Assembly (NCBI GenBank): GCA_031213475.1
Contig: JARUPZ010000009.1
Coordinates: 1,776,001-1,840,000 of the forward strand
Direction: 5' to 3'
Length of the DNA: 64,000 bases
Source: Nereocystis luetkeana
Lineage: Eukaryota > Sar > Phaeophyceae > Laminariales > Laminariaceae
Translations under genes and position numbers: made by a program
Notes under the pieces: model-generated
The model's database searches: none
What the model was told of the DNA's origin: nothing
Seen by the model: the letters and a program-made list of their open reading frames with translations, nothing else
Shown here: positions 1-12,100 of the stretch, one piece after another
Numbering within the stretch: position 1 is the stretch's first letter
How the letters are laid out: each line of letters begins with the position of its first letter

Positions 1-62
1 TGCTTCCCATCCCCTATCCCCCCCGGTTGCTCTCCCTCTTTGCCGCCTGGCCTGACGATCAG

Positions 63-156
63 ATTTTGAAGCAGAAGACGCCGCATGACGAGAACCCGCT
101 CTTCATGTATCTATCCCACCAGGCCGTACACGACCCCCTCGGGCTTCCTCCGAACG
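63..156 (+). CDS. Sulfatase exon 1 of the window (active-site His segment)
   Basis: It encodes KTPHDENPLFMYLSHQAVHDPLGLPPN. The acceptor is a pyrimidine-rich stretch ending CAG at 60-62, and the donor is CGAACG|GTGAGA at 157. It ends with one base of a split Asp codon that exon 2 completes. The exon could start further left if another acceptor is used, because the frame stays open upstream. Confidence 0.8.
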
Positions 157-3100
157 GTGAGAAAAATCCCGGAATATTCCTGGAAGAATCGGTCTACTCG
201 TCCTATTTAACAGTACATTGTTTTGTTTACGTACTGTCTTGTGTGACCTTTTTTTTCTCTCCGTTTTTTGTTCTTCATTTTTTCGAATTTTGGTCCTCAT
301 AATGCATGTGTTTTTTTTTAGCACAAAAGTCCTCAAGATGAGCATCCGCTTTTCTTCTAACTGGCTCACCAAGCCATGCTCGACCCTCTGGGGTTTCCCT
401 CCCCCCGTATGGCGGTGATACAAAACCTGGAAAAGCTTACCGTGTGTGAATACAGTGGTGCACCCACTGCTATAAGACCATCCAGTTGAACCCTTTTAGA
501 ACCGCAGTCCCGTTTCGGGGATAGCGTACTTATACTTCGACTGGTTTATCCCGAAAGCTCGACTGCAGTCCTCATAAAGTTAATGCCGTAGCAACGATAA
601 GACCGGGTAAATCGGCTTGAGCCCCGCAAAAAAACTGCTTGGAACTAGTATGGGATCATTTTTCCAGCCGTAAAAGATACCTGGTACGACCGTATCGAGA
701 GAAAGATAGTATTACCTGGGGGGGGGGCATAGTTAATAGGACCTATGGTATACATAAAAAACTATATATTTGACCATTTTTACTGACAATATTTGGTCCT
801 ATTAGCTATGGTCCCCCGTAACACCACGAGTTTGGGGTTGTCGCGGGATGGTCTTGAAATGGGTACACCACTGCTGTAATTTTCCCGTGGAAAAAATCGT
901 GCGCTTGCTGGCTCTCTCGCTTGCTTGCTTGCTCTCTTCTGTAGTGGATTATGTATAGCCTGGTGCATTGGCGGAACAGACCGATCTGATCGCTCTCAAG
1001 CCCCGGAATCTCGTAACGAGTACACCACTGCTGTAGTTTTCTCGTGGAAAAATCGTGCGCTGGCTGGCTTCCTCGCTTGCTTGCTTCATTCTTCGCTCGC
1101 TTGCTTACTGTCGTTTTCTCGGCCGTCGTCTCGCGCGTCTCGTGCGTCCCGTGTTGGGAGTGTAGATGGATTCACCGCGGAAGAATGGGAAGTATTGGAT
1201 GCCGTATACGAGGCGACTGGCTCTACCCTCCGGCTGCGCTTTGCGAAGGTAAGACGCGTTTTACGATAGAGATAGCACAATTTCCATTCTTGTTTTTTTT
1301 TTCCGAATGACGGGGGTTCCTTAGCCCAAAATCATCGGAATGCCAATCTTTTTATCGAAGACTGACTTTTTTGTGTACTCCTCGGGCCATGAGGTTATTT
1401 ATCGGGATGCAGTTTTGGTTTTTGCTGAAGTCAGTCTTCGGGCGAGGCAAGGAGCTCTTCAAGTGAGGAGCCGCAGAAAAAGTAGGGTGAACGTCTATCG
1501 TAGAACGCCCCGAGAGCCGTTTTTTGTGTTTTTGCCGTACTTGTTTTCTCGCGTCGGACAGGACACGTTCTACAGTAGATCAGCTATTAATAGGTCCTTC
1601 GCCCATCCTTCCGTTATGATGTTCTTTCGCAAGATCTGTACCGTAATAGATACTTCGAACTACATTAGTACAGATAGGTTTAGGAATATATATGTCCTGA
1701 GATATCTAGGCCAAGTGAGTGTACATCGACACAATCTGCCTGGTGTGTGCACGCTTTCGAAACAGTTGTTTTGTGTACGTAAATTCCCCAAGGGTACACG
1801 AAACAAGAAAAAAAACGGCACCCCCTTCTTTCTGGGGTCCAAATAGTAGGGGGTGTGTACTCGATAGGAGAGATGTACTCGATCTCATGCATGGCCGTAG
1901 TCGTGTGACCATAGACCCTCGCATCCCTACAATGCCGGGACGGAGCACGTCGGGTTTTCACCGACCAGGCAGACATTGCTTGCACCAAGCGCGAAGCGCC
2001 GTGAGGTGTCTGGCGAGTCGCATGAAGGGTGAGCTGCATCCTAGTAAAAACCGCTTGTGAGGCGGACTTGCACATGGATGACAGCTTCAATGAGTTAATT
2101 CAATTTCCGGTGTAGGCAGTTCCAGAGACAGCAATGGGAGTACTATGTAACTGCCTCTTGGGTGCCTTACCTTGAAGACTACGTGCTACGATCATTCCCA
2201 CTTGTGCGGAGTAAAGGTTCTTTACCTCGCACAAATGATCTAACTCGACAACCAGCTGTGGGTGACCGCCAAAAAAAACACAAAAAACGGTACCCTGGTT
2301 GTCTAGCTCACGTAGTGAGCGGCATATTTTACAGTGTCGCTGCCAACCGACGCCAACCCAACCTACATATAATCGGGGGGGGGGGTACCAAAGTCAACTG
2401 AACAAACTGAAAAAACACACATGTTTTAATTAATTTCTGACAAAAAATCCCAACCCGCCACCAGGTAGATTGCTTTCGATTCCCACACGGTGGCGAGTCT
2501 AGCCCCGATTTTTATCTGTTTCGTGTACCCCTGTATATATCGGTGATGTTTTCATGTTTTGCTGTGTGTACCTACGGTGGTAGGTTGCAGAATGGTCCAT
2601 CGGGTTGAGCTTTCATCATATACCAAAACCAGGTAATTCGGTGTGTCTTTGTGTGTGTTTCCGCATCCCTTTTGTTGCTCCCCCTTCTTTTATCTCTCCC
2701 TCCTATTATTACGGGGGGCCATAGTAAATAGGACCTATGGCACACAATAAAACCTATATATTTTCCTATTCGTAGGAATATTATTTGGTCCTATTTACTT
2801 TGGCCTCCCGCAAAACCATTAACAGGCGTGACTCAGATCCAGGGGGGGGTCACACGGCAGGCTCTTCTCCCCTCTCCCCCCTCCCCACTGCTGTTTTCCC
2901 TTTGTCGACTCGCGTCGATAAAGCTCCTTAACCCTTTTAGAACCTGAGTCCCGTTTCGGGGACAAACTACTTGAAATTTGAGTGCTTTGTCCCTAAAACG
3001 GGACTGCGGTTCTAAAACTCCTTAACCGTCTTAGTACCGCACTTACCCACACATGTGGGGACAAAGTACTCAAATTTCAAGTAGTTTGCCCCCCAAACGG

Positions 3101-6100
3101 GACTGGCCTAGAGGGGTTGAGCGAGGACACGCAATAAAATCGTAGGTGCAACCCTTCCACCGCATGCAGCAGGCTTTGTTTTGTTGTCGCTCCTCCGCCG
3201 TGCATCTCCATTAGAACAAATAATGAAAATGAAGTCACAGGTGTTCCATGCATCTGTTTTGTGATACTGCGCTGGTCAATACTGGACACCGGGATTGTGG
3301 AGTTTCGTGTTTTGTGGCGAGGCATCTCTCCTCCCCGATCTTGGCGTAAGCCACGCGTGCAACACGCGGACGCGTTCGACAGTGCCGAATATTTACCAGG
3401 GTCAAGCGTCGGTTTTGCTGAGTTGTTTTGTGCTGACTCTTCTTGATAGGATGCTGCTCACCCTTCACACGACTCGACGAACGCCTCACGGCGCTTCGCG
3501 CTTGGTGCAAGCAATGTCTACTTGGTCGGTGAAAACCCGACGTGCTCCGTCCCGGTATTGTAGGGATGCGAGGGTCTATGGTCATACGTCTGCGGCCATG
3601 CATGACATTGAGCACACCCACCGCCATCCAGCTCACCCGTCATGCGACTCGTTGAACACCTCACGGCGCCTCGCGCTCGGTGCAAGCAATGTCTGCCTGG
3701 TCGGTGAAAACCCGACGTGCTCCGTCCCTCCCGGCTATGCAGTCCCTCCCGGCTATGCAGTCCCTCCCGGCTATGTAGGGATGCGAGGGTCTATGGTCAT
3801 ACGACTACGGCCGTGCATGATCATGAGTGCACCCCCCCCCCCCCCCCCTCACCCCCCCCTCACCCCCCTTCCTTCTCCTTCGTTCAAACACTCGCGAACG
3901 AAAAATGAAAATGAAATGATACAGGTGTTGATGTTTATGGACAAGACCGTGGGCATGCTGCTAGAGTACCTTGAAAAGGAGGGCTGGATGGAAAACTCCA
4001 TCATCGTGGTAGCTAGCGACAACGGCGGGTGCCCGACGAGCGGCGGGAGTAACTACCCCCTCCGAGGCATCAAGCACTCCTACTGGGAGGGCGGAGTGAA
4101 GGCGAGAAACCTGGGGTTTGCATGTAGGAAGAGGCCTTTTTTCTCGATGGGTGTTGTATGTGCCCCCCCCCCCCCCCCCGGGGCATCAAGCACTCCTACT
4201 GGGAGGGCGGAGTGAAGGCGAGAAAGCTGGGGTTGGCATGTATATGGGAAGATTCTTATTTGTCGGGATGTATTGCTGCGAGAAACGTGGGTTTGCATGC
4301 AGAAATAGGGTTTTGTGGAGGATTTGCGGTTTGGGGGAAACGGTCGTTTCATGTTCTTGACAGATGACTTTTTTTTTCTCTCCAAATGTTATTGACCCCT
4401 CGGGGGCATCAAGCACTTCCATTGGGCGAGAGGAGCCAAGGCAAGAACCGCGGGGTTCAAGTACATGGTTGTGGCGAGGAATGCAGGGTTTACATGTGGG
4501 AAATGGCGTTTTTAGTGGAATTGTGGTGCGTGAGAAACGCGTGGTTTAGTGTGGATTTGTCCATGGAGGTGCCCGCAAAGTTGTCTCAACGTCGTTTTTT
4601 GGGTGATTTTTTTAATGTACCAGGTATGTTATACGAGTAGAGCTCCTCATGTTGAGATCCCTGTACTGTGGAACGACTCTCGCAAATCATACCAGGCACG
4701 GCAGTTCCTTACAGCCGGCAACTTCGCGGTAGCACACGTCAGCGGTAGATAACACACAAATATCAGGTAACTTTTTATGTATCCCCTATCCCCTGATAAA
4801 TAACGCCTATCGGTACACATCGATTAATATCGGAAACCCCTGATTTTTCGAGAGTCACAGCTTCAGCACCACGCACAGCAACAGCGCCCGTCCCAATGAA
4901 TAAGTAACCTTTTTTTATTTTAACTAAAAGTATATATATATATCTGCTCCGTGACTACCATCTCAGGTCCCTTCGTTCGTGTACTCGAAGAGCCACATCC
5001 CGGTGGAGGCCCAGGGCACGGAGTACAATGAGCTCATGCACGTCACTGATTGGATCCCAACCATCGCAAAGGCCGCCGGCGTCAGGCTTGAGGGCAGGTC
5101 AGGGATCACAAGGGCACGTGGGGCCCGCGAGAGAGAGAGAGAGAGAGTATTCCAAGGCTGGTGGTGGTAGTGGCGGCACTGCTGTTGCTAGAGCGCTAGG
5201 CACTGTTGCATAGGTTCGAAGCCGGCTGAGAGTCACAACGAGAGATGGAGAGCAAGAGACTCACAAAGATGGAAGGCTGCTGTCGGTATGTTTTTATTTT
5301 CAGTTGTACTATAACCTACGCCTTCTTGTGTGTGGTGTGGTCGTTTTTTCCCCCAGTATGTTCCCCAACTCCTCTCTCTCCTCCTCGTTATTCTCTTTTC
5401 CGTCGCCCCATCGTCGCACGATCCCTCCCTCCCTCCCCACCCCTCCTCTACCTCCTTTTGTTTCCACGTATGTGTCCCGTCTACTTGTGCTTTCTTTTCT
5501 CGTGGGCCATAGCGCCGGGCCTCTGGACGGGGTTGACCAGTGGGCCCACATGATCGGCTTGGACAGGTCAACAGAGGCACCCCGGACGGAAATGCTCTAC
5601 AACTTCGACCCGTACATACTGTGGACCTCCAAGACTGCGTGAGTCTGTGGTAATAGTATTGAGTTATTTTTTCTGTAACTACGTATCAATACCGTATCAC
5701 CCTGGCTGCTAAGATAACCCCCCCCCCCATTATATATAGGTTGGTTTGACGTCGATTGGCAACGACACTGTAAAACATGCCGCTCACTACGTGAGGTAGA
5801 CAACCAGGGTACCGTTTTTTTGTTTTGTTTTATTTTGGCGGTCGGTCAATTCTGGTTGTCGAGTTAGATCGTTTGTGCGAGGTAAAGAACCTTTACTCCG
5901 CATACGTGGGAATGGTCGTATCACGTAGTATTTATGGTAAGGCACCCACGAGGCAGTTACGTAGTACTCCCATTGCTGTCTCTGGAAGTGCCTACGTACA
6001 CCGGAAATTAAATTAACTCATTGAAGCCGCCACCCATATGCAAGTCCGCCTCACAAGCGATCCTTAGTAGGATGCAGCTCACCATTCATGCGACTCGCCG

Positions 6101-9100
6101 GACACCTCACGGCGCTTCACGCTCGGTGCAAGCAATGTCTGCCTGGTCGGTGAAAACCCGACATGCTCCGTCCCGGCGTTGTAGGGATGCGAGGGTCTAT
6201 GGTCATACGACTAGGGCCATGCATGAGATCGAGTACATTTCTCCTATCGAGTACACCCCCCCCCCTGGGACTAGTTTCAGACCTGGTTTCCTCCGAAACA
6301 TGGGGGGGAACACGCTAACGAAAATGGTGACTTTAGGAAAGGTTTCGTGGAGAAATTTGCATACATAGACGCATCGGTTGTCGTATTCAGTACGCCCTCC
6401 TCGTTTTCGAGAAACCCAGGTTTGAAAGTCGTTAGAGGGGGTGTGTTATGGTATCACCCTAGCGTGATAGTGTGATACGGCGGCACGTTCTGTTTCTTGT
6501 GTAAGAGTAGCTTCAGTTTTCGTGTGTAGTATTAATAGTACCTTATTTTGTTGCTTCCCTTCTTTGTTCTGTCTCGCTCTCCTTAGGGTGCCTCCTGTGA
6601 ATCATACGTTTTGTGTCTATGCATGCTGTTAACGCCGACTCTTGCATATATTGTGAACCTTCAAGAATGCGCGAGTTAGCCACACAGGGGCGCATGGCAA
6701 TAAGTAAGCACCACACAACACTCGTAAAAACGTCCTGAAAACAAAAATTCGGTTGGATATCCGGACGAATCTTCGAAAACTGTTTTTTATCACGTTGTTT
6801 TTACTCGGCCTGTGCAGTATATACCCCCGGTCTCGCAAATGGTCTCGAAAATGGGTAGTCGGGTCTTTTTTTGTTTCGTACTCCCCTGTGTTGTACTGTA
6901 TAACAGTACTTTTTTGTGTAACTTTTGTTTTCTCTCGTGTTATGTCTCCTCTGAGTAGCATACCTCGCTGTGTCTTTGTGTACCTGCTGCTGTGGACCTT
7001 CATTGTCATGACACAGCGTGCGTGTACGTACCAGAACGGTTATTTGTTTTTCGTCTGAAAGAAGCGTAACGGCAGCCGCCGACATCAATTCAACCACAGC
7101 AGCAACTTCAAAAACAATTCAGCCGGTCGCAGAGTACCTAACACCACACAGGCAGATCTTCGGTGGGAGATCCACTTTTTGCCTCGTCTTTGTTCTCTCT
7201 CCCTCGTTTTCCTCCTTTGCTTCGTTTTCGTTTTTTTTTATGCATTTCGTTGTTTTTTGTCTCGTTTCTCTTCCGTGTTCGTATCATCATTTTTTTCGTC
7301 TCTTTTTTGTATTTTTTTGTGTCTCCTTTTCTTTCCTCCGATTTTTGTCTCGTTTTTGTCCCCTTTTCGCCCCGTCGTGTTGTTTTCGGTTAGTCTTTGT
7401 ATTCCTTGTGTGTTTTTATGCTTTTCTATTTTTTTCTATTTTTCAGTCTTTTGATCTCGAAAGCCTATGAAAACGATGCGTGAGTGTCGTCTTTTCTTTT
7501 CCCACGTTTTTTTTCTCGGAGTTTCGGCCGTGTCTCCGCTTTAATTGTACTGTTTTTTTTTCTTAACCCTTTTAGAACCGCAGTCCCGTTCTGGGGACAA
7601 ACCAGTCAAATTTCAAGTAGTTTTGTCCCCAAACGGGACTGCGGTTCTAAAGGGGTTAAGGAAAGCCTTACACTTTGTCTCGGGATTCTAATGCTCGTTA
7701 CGTTCTGCACGTATTTTCAGGATTGGGACCCCCGGCTTTTTGCTCCCTCAAGGAGCCTTCCGGCAGGGCAAGTACAAGCTTACGTTCAACGAATGGTGCA
7801 GCGGATGGTACTCTTTCGACACGGCAATCCAGGAACTGGTGCGTTTTATGGGCACACACGAGGCAGATAGGTCAATCACTCTCTACTGTTTTCTTGGGTT
7901 TTTTGGGGGGGGGGTTCGGGGGGTTTCTGTTCCATCCCATTTATTGTTTTCGTTCGCGCTTCTCCCTCCCTATTATACTATTACTGGGGACCATAGTAAA
8001 TAGGACGTACGGTACACACAAAAACCTGTATATTTACCTATTTTTACTATTAATATCAAGATTTGGTCCTATTTACTCTGGTCCCCCGTAATAGTTGTAC
8101 CTCAGATCCGGCGGCACGTGGTATGTAGGCTCTTCCTCCCCCTCCCCAATACTAAGGGATCAATTCGTGCACCGGGTGCGCTTGGGTGATGCGCGGGTGA
8201 GGCTTGCCCTGGGGCGGAGAGCCTTGCTCACGGAGAGCGGTCGATCGGGAGCATTCGCGCCATAAGGCGGTGGAAGGAGAGACGAGAAATATATATTTTA
8301 TCCTTTATCGTACTGAGAGCAAGGGGGCCAAGTTCCCCTAGACTCTATAAGACCCCTGAAAGCAGGTCAAACACAATTTTATGCAACCCCTCGGGGAAAC
8401 ATAGTTGTCATCACAATCTCCGTAGATGGATTGCAGTGACACAACTCAGACACTTGAACTAATACGACAATGACACGTATCAGACATGTGTACGGCTACA
8501 TCATACGACCATGTCCGACAGCCTTCCTAGACGTAGCACACTGTCAGGATAATTGTCACATAAAAATCCTCTTGTCGTGACACTACAAGTAGCAGTGTAT
8601 TCACCCCAAAAACAGAAATTCCAAAACCCACTATAGAACCAAACAGCTGCCTCCCTACTGTCAAAACACCAAAATCCTCCAAAATCCAGACTCAAACCAA
8701 TTCAATCAAGGTGAAACAATATATTGGCCTTACTCCAACCTCTTTCCGGTAATCAACATACAGCCTTCCCTATGGTAGGTTCAACTGCATGAAATAGGAA
8801 AAATAGTAGATTGGCCTTCCAGATTTCAGTACCAATCTCTGGATAATCTCAAAAATGAAAGACTCTGAAATTCCTCCGTCAGTCGAATACCAAATCAATA
8901 TAATTCCCTCAACTATCATACCAGCTTGTCATTCAATAACCATGTACCACTCAAAGCCAATAGCCTCTCTTCTGCGGGCACACATTTAATGACATCCAAG
9001 AAAAGCGTCAAATGTCTCATTGACCAACACACTGCGGTCCTACAAGCCGGGTATGGGTATAGAGCACACCAGAGTTGTACGGTGAGATTCGACTCATTTC

Positions 9101-12100
9101 ATGCAATAGGGCATGCCCAAAAACTATACCAGCGGATTTACCAATCTTCTCGTTTCTTAACTGAAAAATCACGAGAAAGTGCGCCGGTTCTAAATATTAA
9201 TAGCTCAAAAATATTATTTTTCGAGTTTCTCAACCCATGCAGAACTGAAAAACTGATCCCGACACTGATTCCAAGTAGTTTGTCCCCAAATACGTGGGAC
9301 CAGTTCTTTAAGGGGTTAACTCCAAAATAAACTAATCATACGTGAGCATCAGGTATATATGCGTGATACCAGATTCCTGGTACCAAGTGAGACACCTGTC
9401 AGCTGAGTATACGGCTGCGGTATTATATACCCAAGTCGTCATATGATACGATCCTGCAGATATGTGAGAGATCAAGATGGTTGATCGCTCAACAGTCAAA
9501 ATGGCGGTAGAACTTGTGTCGGCAAGATCTGACTGGAAGAAGCCACACACAACTTCAAGCAAAAACGAACCACTACCTGCGCTTACATAGCAGTACCGAG
9601 CAAAATAATAAAAAAGACACTACAAAAACACTATCAATACCAACCGTTACCCAATACTCAGTATAATAATACCACTACAACCACACATCACGACCGTCGA
9701 GCATCCACCTCATTTTCTCCGTTCACCATGCCCGGTCGTGATTTGGTCCTCTCGTCAACCGTCCACCTGATGCAATCAACGCAGTGCAGTCTCATTTTCT
9801 CCGTTCACCATGCCCGGTCGTGATTTGGTCCTCTCGTCAGCCGTCCACCTGATGCAATCAACGCAGTGCAGTCTCATTTTCTCCGTTCACCATGCCCGGT
9901 CGTGATTTGGTCCTCTCGTCAACCGTCCACCTGATGCAATCAACGCAGTGCAGTATCATTTTCTCCGTTCACCATGCCCGGTCGTGATTTGGTCCTCTCG
10001 TCAACCGTCCACCTGATGATGAGCAATTGCTCGAAGATGATGGTCCTTCACTTTTCTCGCACGCGCGCCCGCCGTAGCCGAGTCGGACGCCGACCGGCCA
10101 CCTCGCACCCCCACCCCACGAAGGTGCCGCTGCATGACCACCCCGTACCGATCCCAACTCGCTCCCAAGCGCTTCCATTCGGCGCACCGTCGTCCTCGTC
10201 AATGTTCTCCGAACACCCGACAGCTCCTTCCATCACACCTATCTCCCCCACCAGACCCATGCCATCCATTGGTACCACCTCACGTTCCAAACCGTGCTGC
10301 TCCTCCTCATCCGACTCCTCCTCAGTAATATCCATCAACTCCTCGTCGCCTTTCTTGACGTACGTAGACGCCCGTACTTGATGTTGCTGCTGCTGTTGCT
10401 GTTGGGCCGCACTTTTTGCTCTCGATAGCACTGGGTCGGCGGGTGACGAGTTGTCGCAGCTCCTCGAACCATTGTCCTGGGCTTGGTGCGTGTTCTCTGT
10501 CTTCTTCCTTGCCTCCTCTCGTGCATTCGCGGCGGTTGCGTGACCCCTCCTAGCTCTCAGCTGCTGGTCAACATGTTTTTCAATGGCTTCTTGTTGCTCC
10601 TTGACGGTAAGCAAGTGGAAAGATGATAAATCCATGCGGCATCCTGCGCCCGGCCTACCGTGACGCTCCTCCTGCTCCTGCTCCTGCTCCTGCTGCTTTG
10701 CTGCCGCCGCTGATGCCGCCGCTGATGCTGCTGCTGCTGCTGCTGATGGGGCTGCTGCTGTTTCCTGTAGCTCCTTCCATTCTTCAGGAGTCCATGTCCC
10801 CAACCCGATGTCCGCTCCCTCGCGGTGTCGCCTCTCCTGATCGAGGATCCTTGTCATCCAAGGAAGCTCCTCCCCTAAAACCACAAAACCCACCATGGTG
10901 CGCTGCACCCCGTGCCCGAGCGACCGTGACCATATGTCAGGCGCTAGCGTAAGGGATCAATTCGTGCACCGGGTGCGCTTGGGTGATGCGCGGGTGAGGC
11001 TTGCCCTGGGGCGGAGAGCCTTGCTCACGGAGAGCGGTCGATCGGGAGCATTCGCGCCATAAGGCGGTGGAAGGAGAGACGAGAAATATATATTTTATCC
11101 TTTATCGTACTGAGAGCAAGGGGGCCACGTTCCCCTAGACTCTATAAGACCCCTGAAAGCAGGTCAAACACAATTTTATGCAACCCCTCGGGGAAACATA
11201 GGTATCATCACAATCTCCGTAGATGGATTGCAGTGACACAACTCAGACACTTGAACTAATACGACAATGACACGTATCAGACATGTGTACGGCTACATCA
11301 TACGACCATGTCCGACAAATACGGCATGTGCCTTGCCTTTTTGTCTCGAGAGGGGCTCGACACGTTGTTCCCTCGTTAACTCGCGGCGAGTTTGTGCATC
11401 ACGATGCAGATCTCGAGCTAGAGAATCTTCCGCAGCAGTCCCTTTATTTTGCCGTCACGATATGTTGTACAAGTGTACCGTGTTGCCTTTCAAGGGCCGT
11501 GTCTTACAGATCTGAGCAACCACGATTTAGATCACAATTTAGATGAGGATTCAGATCGACCGTGAGGTCACGGGATGGTGGGCAGGGGCTGCGTCAAGCA
11601 TGTGTACTGCATATCACGACCTGTGATATAGATTATCTACGGTAGAGAATCTACGGTGGTTCCTGTCGGCGTCATGACGTGCTGCACAAGGGCCGTGTCC
11701 TGCAGATCTAGACCGCGATCTACTGTAAGTCACGATCTGCTCCACGTAGATCATCTACAATGGTTCCTGTACTCGCCGTCATGGTATGCATGGTGCGCAA
11801 GAGCTGTGTAGCACAGATCCCACCAGGGTCGCATAGATCCCACCGGGTATTTTTGTTTGCTCACCCTCGCGAGCAAGATCACGATGTAGAGTAGGTCATC
11901 TACTATATATCTTGTGTTATTAGGGCTGGGCACTGGCACAAGATATATTGGCAGTAGTATTCTACTGGCAGTAGTAATCTACTGGATGACGTGGCCAGTA
12001 TATTCGCCAGTAGTTTACATCTTAAAGCCGTAAAAAAACGCCATATAGTAGTACGGAAAACCCATTCGAAACGGTTTGGGAAGAGAGAGTAGAGAGGAGA

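Larger units (their letters stand above)
8153..11317 (-). mobile_element. Non-autonomous LTR retroelement (fossil), in sulfatase intron 6
   Basis: Two direct 368-bp repeats (8153-8520 and 10950-11317) bound the element. They differ at only a few positions, about 1% by eye, so the insertion is young. AATAC flanks it on both sides (8148-8152 and 11318-11322) as a 5-bp target duplication. Read on the minus strand, the LTR begins TGTCGGACATGG and a short purine tract (AGGAAGG) precedes the 3' LTR, which supports that orientation. The internal 2.4 kb has one 286-residue frame, four 82-bp tandem repeats and an old family B copy. No protease, reverse transcriptase or integrase was recognised, so it appears structurally whole but non-autonomous. 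Superfamily not assignable. Confidence 0.85.

Noticed and set aside
1340-1846. 168-codon frame overlapping family D copy 1
   Set aside because: It starts inside a non-coding inverted-repeat element that occurs elsewhere without an open frame, and shows no family similarity.
3295-4215. A single 306-codon protein covering 3295-4215
   Set aside because: Only 3925-4101 has sulfatase similarity; the upstream part is two family C tail fragments and a C-tract, with a normal AG acceptor at 3924.
5170-5235. tRNA gene suggested by GGTTCGAAGCC near 5213
   Set aside because: The T-loop-like box stands alone; no matching D arm, anticodon arm or acceptor pairing was found, and it lies in a sulfatase intron.
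7018-7470. Phe/Leu-rich frames resembling membrane proteins
   Set aside because: T-rich intron sequence read in several frames at once; no conserved features and it lies between phased sulfatase exons.
9781-9873. ATCAACGCAG in the 82-bp repeat, similar to part of a common cDNA-library adapter
   Set aside because: Only about ten bases match, the unit is embedded in an element with clean LTRs and target duplication, and the match does not extend. Judged chance, not contamination.
9709-10018. CRISPR-like array
   Set aside because: The units are contiguous 82-bp tandem copies without variable spacers, inside a eukaryotic LTR element.
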